NCBI GenBank assembly: GCA_034401795.1
Contig: CM067367.1
Coordinates: 55,182,384 to 55,246,383, forward strand
Reading direction: 5' to 3'
Length of the DNA stretch: 64,000 bases
Origin: Chaetoderma sp. LZ-2023a
Lineage: Eukaryota; Mollusca; Caudofoveata; Chaetodermatida; Chaetodermatidae
Below, one piece after another: positions 1-11,032 of the stretch. A program made the translations under genes and the position numbers. Each line of letters begins with the position of its first letter. Within the stretch, counting starts at the first letter, position 1. The notes under the pieces were generated by a model. It had not been told where the DNA came from. It did not search any database and worked only from the letters and a program-made list of their open reading frames with translations.

Positions 1-29
1 GAAATTTTAAAAACAATCAAATCGTTTAT

Positions 30-243
30 TGTGCATACAGTGTAAAGTCCTAGAATCATTTGTACGAGATGCTATCCTGAATGACTTATAACAATACAAC
101 CTGCCATCAACATGCCAGCATGGATTTAGGCCCAACAGATCTTGTAAGACCCAGTTACTGGATTATTTGGAAATAGTGAGCCAACTGCTAGACATTAGCG
201 AGCCAGTGGAAATAATCTATTTAGACCTCAAGAAAGCTTTCCA
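30..243 (+). pseudogene. LINE reverse transcriptase fragment (RT motifs up to A)
   Basis: Conceptual translation gives a typical non-LTR RT stretch: a finger-region segment, then HGFRPNRSCKTQLLDYL, then YLDLKKAF, which is RT motif A with the first catalytic Asp. Reading stops abruptly at about 243, where a poly-C tract and unrelated DNA begin, and an in-frame stop lies upstream, so this is a remnant. The C-terminal RT piece at 2278-3170, on the same strand and beginning near the second catalytic motif, could be the other side of the same element with about 2 kb inserted between them. That link is inference. Confidence 0.7.
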
Positions 244-689
244 AGCACGCCTGCCCCCCCCCCCCCCACGGGCCTGGTTAGGACGATATGCATGTATAAA
301 GCCAAGCCATATATGAGAGGTTCGTAAAATGACTAAGTCTGTGAGATAACCTAGCACGCATTCGCTGGCGTCAGCGATTGCTAGCCAACGCGCATTAGTG
401 CTGGCGAGAAATAGCATCTTATTTTGTACCAAGTTGGTACACGTAATTACTTTAAATTGCACCTTTCTCGCGGTTCTTGGGCTCAATCATGACCGGAATG
501 AGGATTCCAAATCTCTTTACTATTTTTAAACTGGTCCAGAATTGACCGAGTTATAGCTAATTGAGCCAGCAAATTCCTTTCAAAATATAGACTCCCATAG
601 TCTTAGCGCATGCATGCTCTAACGTGACCTGCTTCCATGCCTCTGAAGCTCGCTAGCTTTAACATAGGAGAAGCATGTTGAAATTATTA
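244..689. other. No gene recognised
   Basis: This stretch holds a poly-C run near 253-268 and otherwise unremarkable single-copy-looking DNA. The open frame on the - strand here has no recognisable domain and no family resemblance. Confidence 0.4.
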
Positions 690-1215
690 CTAGCAGGGTA
701 GCAAAAAGCACTGGCATCATTCGCAGACTGAAACCCTATTTAACACATAATATTATTAAAAACCTGTGCTGCACAAGGATGCTTCCTCACATCACCTACT
801 GCAATGCTATCTGGACTAATACATCTGAAGCTAGACTAAAAAACTAAAATCTCTGCAAAACTATTTTCACAAACAGCCTGCTATCTTTAAATCAGATACG
901 TTCTTAAAACTTGAGGACATTGGAGGGCTCCAATTATACACAATCTTAAGGGACTTCCATTATGGCAACTTACCCTTATCCTTATCTAACATCTTTACGC
1001 TCAATACACAATTGCATCCTCACAACACAAGAACAAGAAATAGCCCCCACTCAACACACCACCAAACAAAAGCAGCACAATAAAAACCCTCATACAAAGC
1101 AATTCAGCCATGGAATAATACAGTCACAAGTCCACGCACAGACATCATAAAGCTACAGTCTTTTAAGCAGAGTATCAAAAATTATTATAGAAAATTATAG
1201 AAAACTTCTATAGAC
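690..1215 (+). pseudogene. LINE RT C-terminal fragment
   Basis: Translation around 715-850 gives IIRRLKPYLTHNIIKNLCC followed by MLPHITYCNAIWTN, the usual post-catalytic thumb segment of CR1/Rex-type non-LTR RTs (a hydrophobic stretch followed by YCN.IW). The segment near 1105-1180 resembles the usual LINE C-terminus (WNNSVTSPRTDIIKLQSFKQ). Several stops and frame changes separate the pieces. It duplicates the domain found at 2640-2720, so it belongs to a different LINE copy. Confidence 0.65.
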
Positions 1216-1274
1216 TCTGGAAAACACTCACCATCATGGCATGCTATTCTCATATTTGCACCCAGTCACCAGAA

Positions 1275-1276
1275 CA

Positions 1277-1344
<68 letters not shown>

Positions 1345-1364
1345 TAATAATATTAATAATAATA
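1275..1364. repeat. (AAT)n microsatellite
   Basis: About 27 nearly perfect AAT units with a few interruptions. It directly follows the 3' end of the LINE remnant, where CR1/L2-like elements commonly carry short tandem tails. The poly-isoleucine open frame across it is an artefact. Confidence 0.95.
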
Positions 1365-2217
1365 TCTGTCATAATGGTAACTACCAAACTACTACCTCTA
1401 CCATCACAGCCTAAAAAATTCTAATACTTTGTCAATGATAATAAGAATATGTAATATAGAATTATTAACTTAAGCAAGATAAGCACACATCCCTCTGGCA
1501 TGTCTTTCCCTGTAAACATGTTGTAAATTACCATATGTCTATTAACTGTTGGACTGCTGCAAGCCACCGGACAATAATTACAATTGGCAATGACTCTGGA
1601 TTGAATGAGTACTTTGGAAACAATTTGACTGACAGTTGCTGGTGGCTTAGGCACTGGCAACTTTCGGTCAAATTGTTTTAGAGATACTCAGCATACTCTG
1701 AGTTAGGCCCCCATGGAAAATGTAGACTGCAGAGGCTTGGCAGCGAGACAGTTAACTATATGTATATATAGGACTATAACATGTTAACCTTATGTGTTCA
1801 CTATTCTTATGTCTTATATTGTTGCTATATGTTATATGTAGGGGTCCAGTGCCACATAGGCTCTGCCTTTGGTGGACTACCTGTTGTGAAACTGTAAACA
1901 TATATTGTATATCAAAATAAATAATCTTGAGCTTGAACTTGAACTTGAACTCAAACATAGCAAAGAAGATTATGCTTGATAACAACACTGCTAGGATGGG
2001 ATGGAAACCGCACAAATTTTCTTAAATTTTGTACATAGCATGCAAACAGCGCAGAGACTACTGGAATAGTTGTGGAACCACACAAGTCCACAAATCTTAT
2101 ATATACTTTGTAAATATACCAAATCCAAACCTTTGACACTCAAAATTTGCTATGGAAACACCATTGACTAAATGAGAGCTGTAGCATTGGGTGTAGAATT
2201 GCATCAGTCTGCGGCTC

Positions 2218-2221
<4 letters not shown>
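1365..2221. other. No gene recognised
   Basis: About 850 bp without a supportable gene on either strand. A short TTGAACTTGAACTTGAAC-type tandem run lies near 1928-1952. Open frames here are under 90 codons and have no recognisable domain. Confidence 0.4.

Positions 2222-2277
<56 letters not shown>
2222..2277. repeat. (TA)n microsatellite
   Basis: About 28 perfect TA units, abutting the start of the LINE RT remnant at 2278. Confidence 0.95.
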
Positions 2278-2280
<3 letters not shown>

Positions 2281-3170
2281 GACTTACCTGACGGACCAGC
2301 ATGGCACTGCAAAATATTTGCAGATGACACAAAGATATATGGCAACCCAGCTACCGGTAAGATTCAGGACAACATAGACAAAGTATATAAGTGGTCGCAG
2401 ATATGTCAACTATCTTTCAACACAGATAAAACGCATGCCATACATTTCGGCAGAAATAATCCTCAAACCAAATACTATATGACAGATATGCGCGATCTGC
2501 ATCCTGTATCAACATCAGAGGTAGAAAAAGACTTGGGAGTGCATATTGACAGAAACCTGTCTTTTGTTATACATATATGGAATATCGTATCGAAGGCAAA
2601 CAGCACAATACGACTAATCAAGAGAATATTTACCAACATTGCCCCATCTGCTTTCACACTCTTGTACAAGTCTCTAGTGAGACCTATTCTCGAATACTGC
2701 AACTCGGCATGGTCACCAAATTTGAAAGGGCAATCTTAGCTATTAGAAAGGGTTCAACACTGAGCAACAAAACTCATCCCACAAATCAAAGAGTATAGCT
2801 ACACGGAAATACTTAAAGACCTAAATCTAATGTCACTGAAATATAGACAATTTCGAGGGGATTTAATTGAAACATTCAAGCTCATCAGGGATCTATATAA
2901 TATTGATAAGGATTACTTTTTCGAACAATCCAGTATTACACAGACCAGAGGTCATAGGTTCAAGTTCAACACAAAACACAGCATCTAAGATATTCGCAGG
3001 CACTTTTTCGCTAATGGAGTGGTACAACAGTGAAATTCACTGTCAGCTACAATGGTCGAAGCAACAACAGTTGAATTATTCAAGAGCAAACTAGATATTT
3101 GGTTCAAAGGAAGAACATTTGAAATCGACTGAACAGGCATACATATACCAGCCCATCACAAAGTCATACT
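2278..3170 (+). pseudogene. CR1-like LINE, RT C-terminal half
   Basis: The remnant begins with DLPDGPAWHCKIFADDTKIYG, in which FADD is the second RT catalytic motif. It continues through the TNLSFVIHIWNIVSKAN-like thumb, RPILEYCNSAW, and a RRFRGDLIETFKLI-type C-terminal segment typical of CR1/Rex elements. Stops at about 2737 and 2800 and at least two frame changes show that it is dead. The 3' part (an RGHRFKFNTKHSI-like stretch, then FKSKLDIWFKGRTFEID) recurs at 4128-4250, showing more than one copy of the family in the window. Confidence 0.8.
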
Positions 3171-3504
3171 GCAGTTCTTCCAATTTAGTGGACTGATCTT
3201 GGAGTAACCTGTGTTCGACAAAAGCATGCTCTGTAGTGATTTCAATTATCAGTAGATATGTCTCTGCTTTCCACGTTCACAATTTTGTACTAGCATGAAG
3301 AGACACTAGCGTGGAGAAGGAGATTCAGATAATGACAAACACAGAAAATGAAAATAACAGAAAGAAGACCAACTACGGCCTCCACAAGTCAACAACAAGT
3401 AACCAAATGCCGGCTGCAGCAGGGTGTAACCATGAACGTAGGCGGAATACCTTAGCTCACACGGGGAACACCCATTTACACCACTGCATTTCCACAAATC
3501 AGTG

Positions 3505-3710
3505 TTAATCCTTGCCACTCCGATGTCAGAATTTAAAATTTTCATATTAATTTAAAAATCATGATCTGGTGTTCCTTTTATGGCAAATTTGGCGGAGGAT
3601 GTTGCTATCGTAGCAACATCATCAACCAAACTGTTGAAAAGTGTACACCAGTTTCTTTATTATACACACAACAAAAGATAGAATGGTGACATCGGAGTAC
3701 TAAGGGTTGA
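3505..3710. mobile_element. MITE family A, copy A1
   Basis: A roughly 206-bp element flanked by TTAA on the left and TTGA on the right. Its terminal inverted repeats read CCTTGCCACTCCGATGTCA on the left and the reverse complement of GTACTCCGATGTC on the right. The inner arms (ATTTGGCGGAGGATGTTGCT) are complementary across a short loop. Three related copies lie in and beside TMEM42. TTAA target duplications are a hallmark of piggyBac and Kolobok transposons, but no autonomous partner is visible here. Confidence 0.75.
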
Positions 3711-3714
3711 ACTC

Positions 3715-3760
<46 letters not shown>

Positions 3761-3768
3761 CCATCATC
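3715..3768. repeat. (ATC)n microsatellite
   Basis: About 17 ATC units ending in ACCATCATC, immediately following MITE copy A1. Confidence 0.95.
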
Positions 3769-4127
3769 TGTTGTGACGTTGGAGGCCATGTTTGGCCTAT
3801 TGCCGATCTAATTTCTTTTTCCATTACTGTGGTTGGTAGCGCAATGCGCTGATAATGGTTGAATTTCTTTTTTTTTTACTGTTTGTATTATAGGGTTGAT
3901 GTGGTATACGTACAATTTACAATGTACAAATATACATCACTGATCTGGTAGGACAGACCCACCTTATCAATGCAGAAACCTCTGGTTCTTCATGATGTGG
4001 CTTGAAGGGCTGGTAGGGCAATCCCACTTTTCTCAGCAACTTACAATAATCATAATTATTTAAATGTACAATATATACATATATTTACATCATGTGGGTG
4101 GAAAGCCTGACCCTCCTTGCAAGCTTG
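3769..4127. other. No gene recognised
   Basis: About 360 bp without open frames of interest. A short poly-T tract lies near 3868-3878. Confidence 0.4.
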
Positions 4128-4342
4128 AATCTTAAATCTAACGGTTTCGAGGAGATTTAATTAATCAACAACAGTCAAATCATTCAAGAACAAACTAGAT
4201 ATCAAGGAAAGAACGTTCGAATTGGACTGAGCAAGCCATACCTCAACAAAACACTGAGGCAATAACAAGCCAATGGCTTATGCCTCGTAAAATGATGATG
4301 ATGAGGATGATGATGATGATGTTGATGATGATGATGATGATG
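4128..4342 (+). pseudogene. Internally deleted CR1-like LINE 3' end with (GAT)n tail
   Basis: The segment matches the 3' part of the LINE at 2278-3170: both contain TTTCGAGG(A/G)GATTTAATT, and both contain CAAACTAGATAT followed by GGAAAGAACRTT. The stretch between these two blocks is missing. It ends in a run of GAT units at 4289-4342, consistent with a tandem-repeat LINE tail. Only the terminal coding residues remain. Confidence 0.65.
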
Positions 4343-4500
4343 GCTGTTTCCAGAAAGTCTAGTATGCTGTCCCTTATTAATGACTCCGGGACCTTACACA
4401 AGTTGTTTTTTACCCTTTTGTGTGTATTCAGCATACATTTAGTATTTTCCATCTCTTAGGTAACACGCCTTCTTCTAGAGACTTGTTAAATTATGCATAG

Positions 4501-5215
4501 TGGTTTATAGGGCTTTATTGGTGTACTAGTGGGCCTATTCCACAAGTACAGCATTTGGACTACATCCACCAATACTCGCGATGTCCAGTGTGCTGTCATC
4601 AAAGCAAAAGTTCTCACCGGAAGCTACACTCTTCAAGGTGTGAGAAGCAAATTTACTGGTGGATTAGAATCTGACCTATGCCCAATCTGCCACAAAGAAC
4701 CAGAAGATGTAGCACACTTCCTATTCTGATGCACCAATGCTCACTCCAGCGCAGTCTGTTACCGGCAGCTCATAGAAAGCCTAGTATCTTATCAACATCA
4801 ATGATGATACACTGCTCAGTCTAACACTGGACCTAAACAAATGTTCACTGCTGTCTAATACTGCCAAGCGGTCACTACTGGAAACCACCGAATCTCATCT
4901 CACTGGTTCTGCTATAGAGTACATCACTTCAGAGCTAGAGATCTTAATTACCAACATAAATTTGGCAAGCAGAAATCTAAACATGGAACTACCACATCCA
5001 ACCTACGCAGTCGAGACAAGTAATTCTGGACGAAATGTACATTCATGACATTGTATATAGTTTCCAGTTGATTCTTGAAGCTAGTGCATGGATTAATCAA
5101 AGACTAACAGCGTGTTGAACTTTGTACAAAGCCTTCATATAACTACTAACTCGGTGACGGTGCGGCTAACTCGTTTAGCATTACCCTGATGAACAGGGGG
5201 ACTACAAGACAGTCA
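4501..5215 (+). pseudogene. LINE 3' terminal region with CCHC-like finger
   Basis: The frame at 4529-4729 encodes a tail typical of metazoan LINE RT proteins: VLTGSYTLQGVRSKFTGG, then CPICHKEPEDVAHFLF, where the C-x2-C and following His fit the C-terminal finger of these proteins. Degenerate downstream sequence with many stops, including LGDGAANSF near 5150, fits the rest of the C-terminus and 3' UTR. This is a different LINE family from the one at 2278-3170. Confidence 0.7.
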
Positions 5216-6487
5216 TACTGACATGCTAGGCTATACCATTGGTCTCATACGACAGGAGGAATATACAGAACATGAAGAAAAGTACAACAAACCTACATTT
5301 TTCAGCGCTTAATTTGACAAGATTTGTTGATTCGTATGCAATAAACTAGTAATAAATAGTTTATAATATTGATTAAAATTGTATTTTTCTCATTACTTAT
5401 GGTGACCTAACTATGAAACTACTTGTGATGTAAAATGTACCAGTTTTCGTTATCTAGCGTGGAGAGTCCAGTTTCGGGGCGGCTAAGCAGAAATTGCTAA
5501 TAATTTAATAAATGTCATAGATATTTAAAAATTAATTGGCTTAGCTCGTTAGTGACTTTATCCCTTATCCACACCACCCGAAACAAAATGTCAAAACACA
5601 GCGCCATTAGGCGATGACCGTTACCCGTTTCTATGCAAAAAATGAGTAAACTTTACTTTAGAACTTTAAACAAGATTTTTAGAATATTTAGCACAAACTG
5701 TGTAGTTGTATTAAAGTTCGCTTGGTTTGACATTAACACAAGTCCATAAAGTAATATGGGAGTGCTTCTAGGCCGAATCAAATCAATGCAAACGCTATTT
5801 ATCTAGCGGCAGTTACATGTGACATATTGACTTTTTATCTGTAAACGTATGTATATTTGCAAGTAAGGGTAAGATACTTAATCATATGCTATTTGAATTT
5901 TGAATTGATACTGGTCCATGACTGTTAGTTCCTTGCTTAGCGGGTAAAATAGAATATAAGTGCAATGATGGTCGGCTGGGTGCGGCAATGTGTAAACACT
6001 AAGGGATATTAGAATTAAAGATAGAATAATTTGTATACACATGACCGAAGTGCAGCGTCAGTGGGTGTATATTGAGGAATGTGTCTAAGATATGTATCCC
6101 TTCCCCCCCAGGTCATGAACGAGCCTGCACCTTTCAATGTTTTTTTCCCGTGGTGGTTAGGTACGTGGGTATCCCTGACCACCCTTCTATGAGAGGCGGC
6201 GGGTGGGGGAGGGGGGGGGGCGGATGAGAGGGGTGGGGACATCCATTTCATATCTTCCTGCAGACAATGCCGTTCAATGTGCCCTTTTGTGGAACCTGTC
6301 CCCGCCCCTCAAATTTGCTTCCGGTACCCCTGAACACCTACAGGCTCACCCAAATGTGTTTCTGGACAATACAGCTACCAGATGGAGCTAAAGCGTAAAA
6401 ATGCTGAATGTTCGAAGTTGTCAGAATGAGGAACTGTTTTATTGTCATTTTCTTGTTGTTATTACACCACAAAAACATCCATTACCA
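5216..6487. other. Gene-free spacer
   Basis: Nothing coding is recognised over about 1.27 kb. The interval contains a poly-C tract near 6104-6112 and a G-rich run near 6206-6223. The short open frames crossing these are low complexity. Confidence 0.4.
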
Positions 6488-6517
6488 TTAATAATAATAA
6501 TAATAATCTTTATTTAT
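6488..6517 (-). repeat. LINE 3' tail: polyadenylation-like signal and (ATT)n
   Basis: On the - strand, ATAAATAAAG is followed directly by about seven ATT units. This marks the 3' terminus of the LINE and resembles the microsatellite tails of CR1/L2 elements. Confidence 0.8.
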
Positions 6518-6639
6518 CGAGGGTATATCATCAGTAAACTGATCTTCCTGAGGCCCTCCCAAACACAATAAACTATATACAGTTAAATAAGCAGCAAACA
6601 CATACATACAAACACACTCATAAATGCACTTATACATAT

Positions 6640-6716
6640 ACGCACACACTGACTCAGTCAGTCACTCACTCCTTCACTCACACTCACTCACTCATGACTC
6701 ACTCACTCACACATTT
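6640..6716. repeat. Degenerate (TCAC)n tandem repeat
   Basis: Imperfect CACT/TCAC units with interspersed CAGT, lying inside the 3' UTR of the LINE. Confidence 0.8.
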
Positions 6717-6857
6717 TATATTACATATATACATTAATATGAACAAGTTTCCATTAACTCACTGGATATGTCCAGGGAAGAAATGACTTTCAAAATATAA
6801 TTTTCAACAGTTATCTCCCTTGAATCCATAATACTGAGTATTCAGTTATTTAGTATA

Positions 6858-7064
6858 TTAACCATTTTATGACGAAGCCGACCCAAACCGATCCCTGCAG
6901 TGGTCTTGAGAAATGTGCAGACTATTTCCGAAAACTTACCACTGGAATGACTGACTCGGTAACCGAACCAGCCATTCCAGGAGTCAATTTTCAGAAACAG
7001 TCTTCACCCGACCTGCAAATAGAGTCACAATTTATTTTGACCAAATTTTTCATTAAAGGGTTAA
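6858..7064. mobile_element. MITE family B, copy B1
   Basis: A roughly 207-bp element bounded by TTAA on both sides (6858-6861 and 7061-7064). The core is a palindrome whose left arm contains AAACTTACCACTGGAATGAC and whose right arm is a diverged reverse complement, meeting at GACTCGGTAACCGAACC. Similar sequences occur at 18123, 21350 and 24410. It sits in the 3' UTR of the LINE, so it inserted after the LINE. Confidence 0.7.
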
Positions 7065-7071
7065 TGTGAAT

Positions 7072-9320
7072 TCATATACTTCTGCATATTATGATAGAAT
7101 GATGATAGAGTCGGAGATTGTGTAATGCTTTGAGGTAATGCGTTCCAGAGTTGAACTGCTTTATATGTGTAATCTTTTTTCCATAGCAAGATTTAAATTT
7201 TGGAAGATGTAGATGACCAAAGGTTTTTGAACGTAAATTAAGGGAATGTGTATCTTCTACATATTTGAACAAGTTCTTAATATAACTTGGAGTAAGGTCA
7301 TTTAAGGCTTTATAAGTCATGCTATTTGTTTTGAGGTTTATTCTCTTAGTCAATGTAGTCCAATTCAATTGTTTATACAGTTGTTCAGTTGGTTGACAGA
7401 GAAATTTATAAACATGATCATGTACATGGCATGGCGTTCAATAATTTTAGATATAGCTGGTAGGATTGATATTGGCCTATAATTGCATACATTGTCCTTG
7501 GAGTCGGATTTGTGTAGGGGTATAACTTTAGCATGTTTCCACACTGCTGGAAAGACTCCAGAATCTATACTCTTGTTAATGATGCTTGTGATAGGTGGGG
7601 CTATGACATTTGCTGCGATTTTAAGAAAATAAGCATTAAGATCATCATATCCAGCTGATTTATTTGTCTTTAGATTTTTTAGTACGTAATCTACTGAAAT
7701 ACATGGTATTTGAAATTTGATGCATTCTGGCACTTTACTATTTACATGTTTTCTTAGTTCACTAAATTCTGTATCTGCTTGTGTTATGGATTCAGCTAAA
7801 TTAGATGCTACTGTACAAAAATATGTGTTGAATAGTTCAGATTGCATCTGCGGGTCCATAACTTCATTACCGTCATTATCGCGTAGAAAGGTAGGACATT
7901 TGTTAGCCTTTGGGTTTATACTCTTCAAGATTTTCCATATATTGGCAGGATTGTGTTTACCTTCATCTAGCTTTGCACTAAAATAGCCCTTTTTAGATTT
8001 TTCTATCTGTGCCATAACTTTATTCTTTAAGTCTTTGTAGTTTGTAATATTTCCTGATACTTTCTGGCGATCTCTTTCTTTCATTGTATTCAAAATATCT
8101 TTATTTATCCATCCTAGCTGACAAAATCTTTTAACTCTCCGTTCAATGATGGGTGCGTGCTTGTTTAGTATATTTGTGAATATTGTCTGCCATTTTTCAA
8201 GAGCCTGATCAGGGTTATTTAATTCATCCACAAAACTCCAGTCATATGCTCGAAGATGTTGGACAAACTTATTCTCGTCAAAGTGCTTAATGCTGCGATA
8301 CTTAATAATTTGGTGTACATTTTGATTCCTGGAAACTTTACTGTTGTGTACTGTGAAGACTGGATAGTGGTCACTAAATGTTAGTGTCCCTACTTGTGCT
8401 GAATGATATTTGTCCTTGTTTGTTACATAAACATGATCTATCAGTGTTGCTGTTTTGCCAGTAACCCTAGTAGGTATATTTATAAGCTGCTCAAGATGAT
8501 AAATTTCTGTCACTGATTGCCATTTAGTGTTTGCTTGCTTCAAAAGATTAAAATCACCTATGAGTGTAATATCAGAGTTTTCTGAATAAGCAGCTTCTAG
8601 CAGTGATTCAAATTTATCTATCCAACTAGCTGAACTGTTTGGTGGTCTGTAGACACAGCTAATTAGAAACGGTTTCATTTTGTATGGTCTAATTTCTAAG
8701 CAGGCAACTTCTATGTTGTGTGTTTCTAAGTCAGCTCGTCTAATATATGACAGGTTGTCAGCTATATACACATCAATACCCCCACCATCACGCTTAATTC
8801 TGTCTCTGCGCTCTGTATTATAGCCGTGTATTTCAATTACTGTGTCCGGGACTGTATTACTTAAGCAAGCCTCTGTGACACAAAATATTTCTAATTCTTT
8901 CCTACTTTTCTCCATTATAATTTTTAATTGTGAAATTTTGGGTACTAGGTGTTGAACATTTAGGTGGCCAATACGAAGACCCTTACTATTAATATTGAAA
9001 GATGGAAAGTCAATGGACATAACTGTTTCTATAAATTTGTCATTGCATCTCGTCAGTAGAATTGATTCCAGTGCATTATTAGAATTATTGTCTAGTTGAC
9101 CAATTTCTCCACTGGTTATGCAGTAGGAGAAGACATTAATATAGTTTACAAAGCTATAGCCTACATGCATATAATCAAGGATGTTTATATAGTTCAAATA
9201 TGAATTAGCATTATTATTATTATCATCATCATCATTACCACCATTCCCATCCCCACCACCACCATTACCACTACTCCCATCCCCACCACCACCATCATTA
9301 TCATTGTTATTATAACTGTT

Positions 9321-9360
<40 letters not shown>

Positions 9361-9815
9361 CCATCATCACCACCACCATCATCATCACCATCACGACCGC
9401 CACCACCATCATCATCATCATCATCATTATTGCATTCACATACATTGGTTTTGAGTGATTGATGTCGATTACTGAGTATTATATTAGAACCATTTGGATG
9501 TACAATACACAAAGTAGACTCATCATTACATATGATAGATACTGAATTAATATTGAAAATATTATTAGAGGGGCTTACATCAGGAAGATCTACATTGTGT
9601 TGTTTCATACATAATAGAGTATCAGTGTTTACATTTGTGGCACAGTCAGTGGCAACATTTAAATGTGTGTTAATCTGTACATTACTGTCGCAGTTATTTA
9701 TGCTGCTAGCATGGTAATTGTTCACAGTTATAGTTCTATTAGGGTTGATAGGCGTGAATACATCTATAGCGCAAGCAATGTGGCTGGCGTAATATTCAGG
9801 ATTGTTGGTTGGCAC
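7072..9815 (-). pseudogene. LINE ORF2: AP endonuclease plus truncated RT
   Basis: The long frame 9815-7365 encodes 816 residues. An N-terminal region with an Asp/Gly/Asn microsatellite at about residues 128-205 is followed by an AP-like endonuclease at about 278-490. Recognisable endonuclease residues are the Asn in GHLNVQ, the Glu in VTEACL, CVYRPPN, GDFN and the final SDHYPV. A linker and the RT start follow (NKSAGYDDLNAYFLK, CNYRPISILPAISKIIERH). A frameshift follows at about 7435. The sequence then jumps straight to the C-terminal domain (frame 7368-7072: LTKRINLKTNSMTYKALNDL). RT motifs A and C (the F/YxDD box) are therefore absent. It could serve at most as a non-autonomous template. 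Confidence 0.85.
9212..9430. repeat. Compound (ATC/ACC)n array inside LINE ORF2
   Basis: A run of ATC and ACC triplets about 219 bp long, kept in frame with ORF2, so that it encodes a stretch of Asp, Gly and Asn. It lies in the N-terminal extension before the endonuclease domain, where length is probably not constrained. Confidence 0.9.
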
Positions 9816-9833
9816 AGCTTCTTGACCACATTG

Positions 9834-10564
9834 CTAATGTACTGTACACCGGTTTGACTTATGGCCAGATTTGTTGCATCTCCAGCAGTGTACAGGCTGA
9901 CCATGGCGACACTGTGAATGTTTGTGGTTTGGTTCACCACAAAATTTGCATGTTGGATTTCTGATGATCGCTACATAGTCGTTAATGCACTTTACTAGAA
10001 CAGATGTCCCATATTTATTTAAGTGGAGTTTGTCCGCATAGTATAAGGAGCTGTCTATCAAACCAGGTTTATATAAGGAATAGAAATATCCACTAGACTG
10101 AATCATTGAAAAGTTAAGGAAATGCTGTCGAACCTCAATATGCTTGTTAAAATTTCGAATGAAATCCTGTCGACCGCGAACATCATCACGTGGGCACAGC
10201 TGGCATACATGTATCATACACTTAGGGACGAGAGACTGAACGTCGCTAATCAAGTTCTCCATCGCATTAAGCGCATCACTTAATACGCCATCACAATTGT
10301 TAGTGCCGGCCATTATAACAATATCCTTTTATGTGTGCAAGTCAATGCTCAGAAGAGTTGAATGAACATATTCAATTTTCGCTCCTCTGAGGCATATCAC
10401 TTCCACTGTATCCTGTAGTCCCTTGGAATTTACATGTTTTATTATAGAGCTCCCTATAATCAGAGTCTCTTTGGAGTTGTTATTGCTTACTAATGGTGGC
10501 TGTGTAGCATTCTTAGCCACATTTCTGCTATATTGTGGTTTACGCATATGGTATGACGGTATGC
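9834..10564 (-). pseudogene. LINE ORF1: SGNH esterase plus two CCHC zinc knuckles
   Basis: The reading frame runs from beyond 10564 down to 9834. It shows an SGNH-hydrolase layout: IIGSSIIKHV (block I, nucleophile Ser), LRGAKI (block II Gly), MAGTNNCDG (block III Asn) and ADKLHLNKYGT (block V Asp/His). Two C-x2-C-x4-H-x4-C knuckles follow (CKFCGEPNHKHSQC and CWRCNKSGHKSNRC). Esterase-containing ORF1 proteins are known from CR1/L2-group LINEs and are thought to act in RNA or membrane association. One in-frame TAA at 10329-10331 breaks the frame just before block III, and the N-terminus is lost at the DIRS junction. Confidence 0.85.
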
Positions 10565-10858
10565 AATTCAATCACTACTTGCTAAATCAATTATCTGCAT
10601 TTAGCTACCAGAATAAGATTTTTATGCTTGCATACACTCCTCCCCATGCCTATTCCTATAAATATGGACCTTCAACCAGGCTACTGGTTAGGTCCATCTC
10701 CAGTATATTAACTGATATAGACTGGCACCAGTCTGTACTCACTCCATAGTGACGCCTGTCACTAAGCGCGCTTGCGCATGCACACTGGAGCCCAAATAGA
10801 AAACAGGTTCACTTTTCAATTATTCTGCAGAATAACTGCCTAAATATTATCAGAAAGC
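10565..10858. repeat. DIRS-1 left inverted terminal repeat
   Basis: Reading inward from 10565 (ATTCAATCACTACTTGCTAA), the sequence is almost identical for over 100 bp to the reverse complement of 15148 downwards. The match then continues with small indels through CTGGAGCCCAAATAG and TTCACTTTTC. A short extra block near 10757-10785 is present only on this side. Similarity fades by about 10858. Confidence 0.85.
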
Positions 10859-11032
10859 TTTTATAGCTTTGCGCTGTATCAGCTTACTATTGAAGGACTT
10901 CCTCACACTAAGATAGGCCTCCTATGAAGTCTATCCTCCCAAAAGTATGTTTATGGAAGTATTTCGTAGTTATATTGAACTTTATAACTATGCATATAAA
11001 TGTTACCGGTTTTCTAATACCTTAGAATAGTG

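Larger units (their letters stand above)
6488..10564 (-). mobile_element. CR1/L2-like LINE, internally deleted
   Basis: A 4.1 kb - strand element. Its 3' end (low coordinates) has the tail typical of this group: GGCCTCAGGAAGATCAG, then a diverged GATGATATACCC-like block, then ATAAATAAAG and an (ATT)n tail at 6507-6488. The 3' UTR carries MITE copy B1. ORF2 (7072-9815) encodes an endonuclease plus a partial RT, and ORF1 (9834-10564) an esterase with two zinc knuckles. The 5' end is cut at 10564/10565, where the DIRS element terminal repeat begins, so the start of ORF1 is missing. Confidence 0.85.

Noticed and set aside
1236-1424. Poly-isoleucine open frame
   Set aside because: Translation of an (AAT)n microsatellite.
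9194-9445. Methionine-rich - strand frame
   Set aside because: Alternative reading of the ATC/ACC array inside LINE ORF2.
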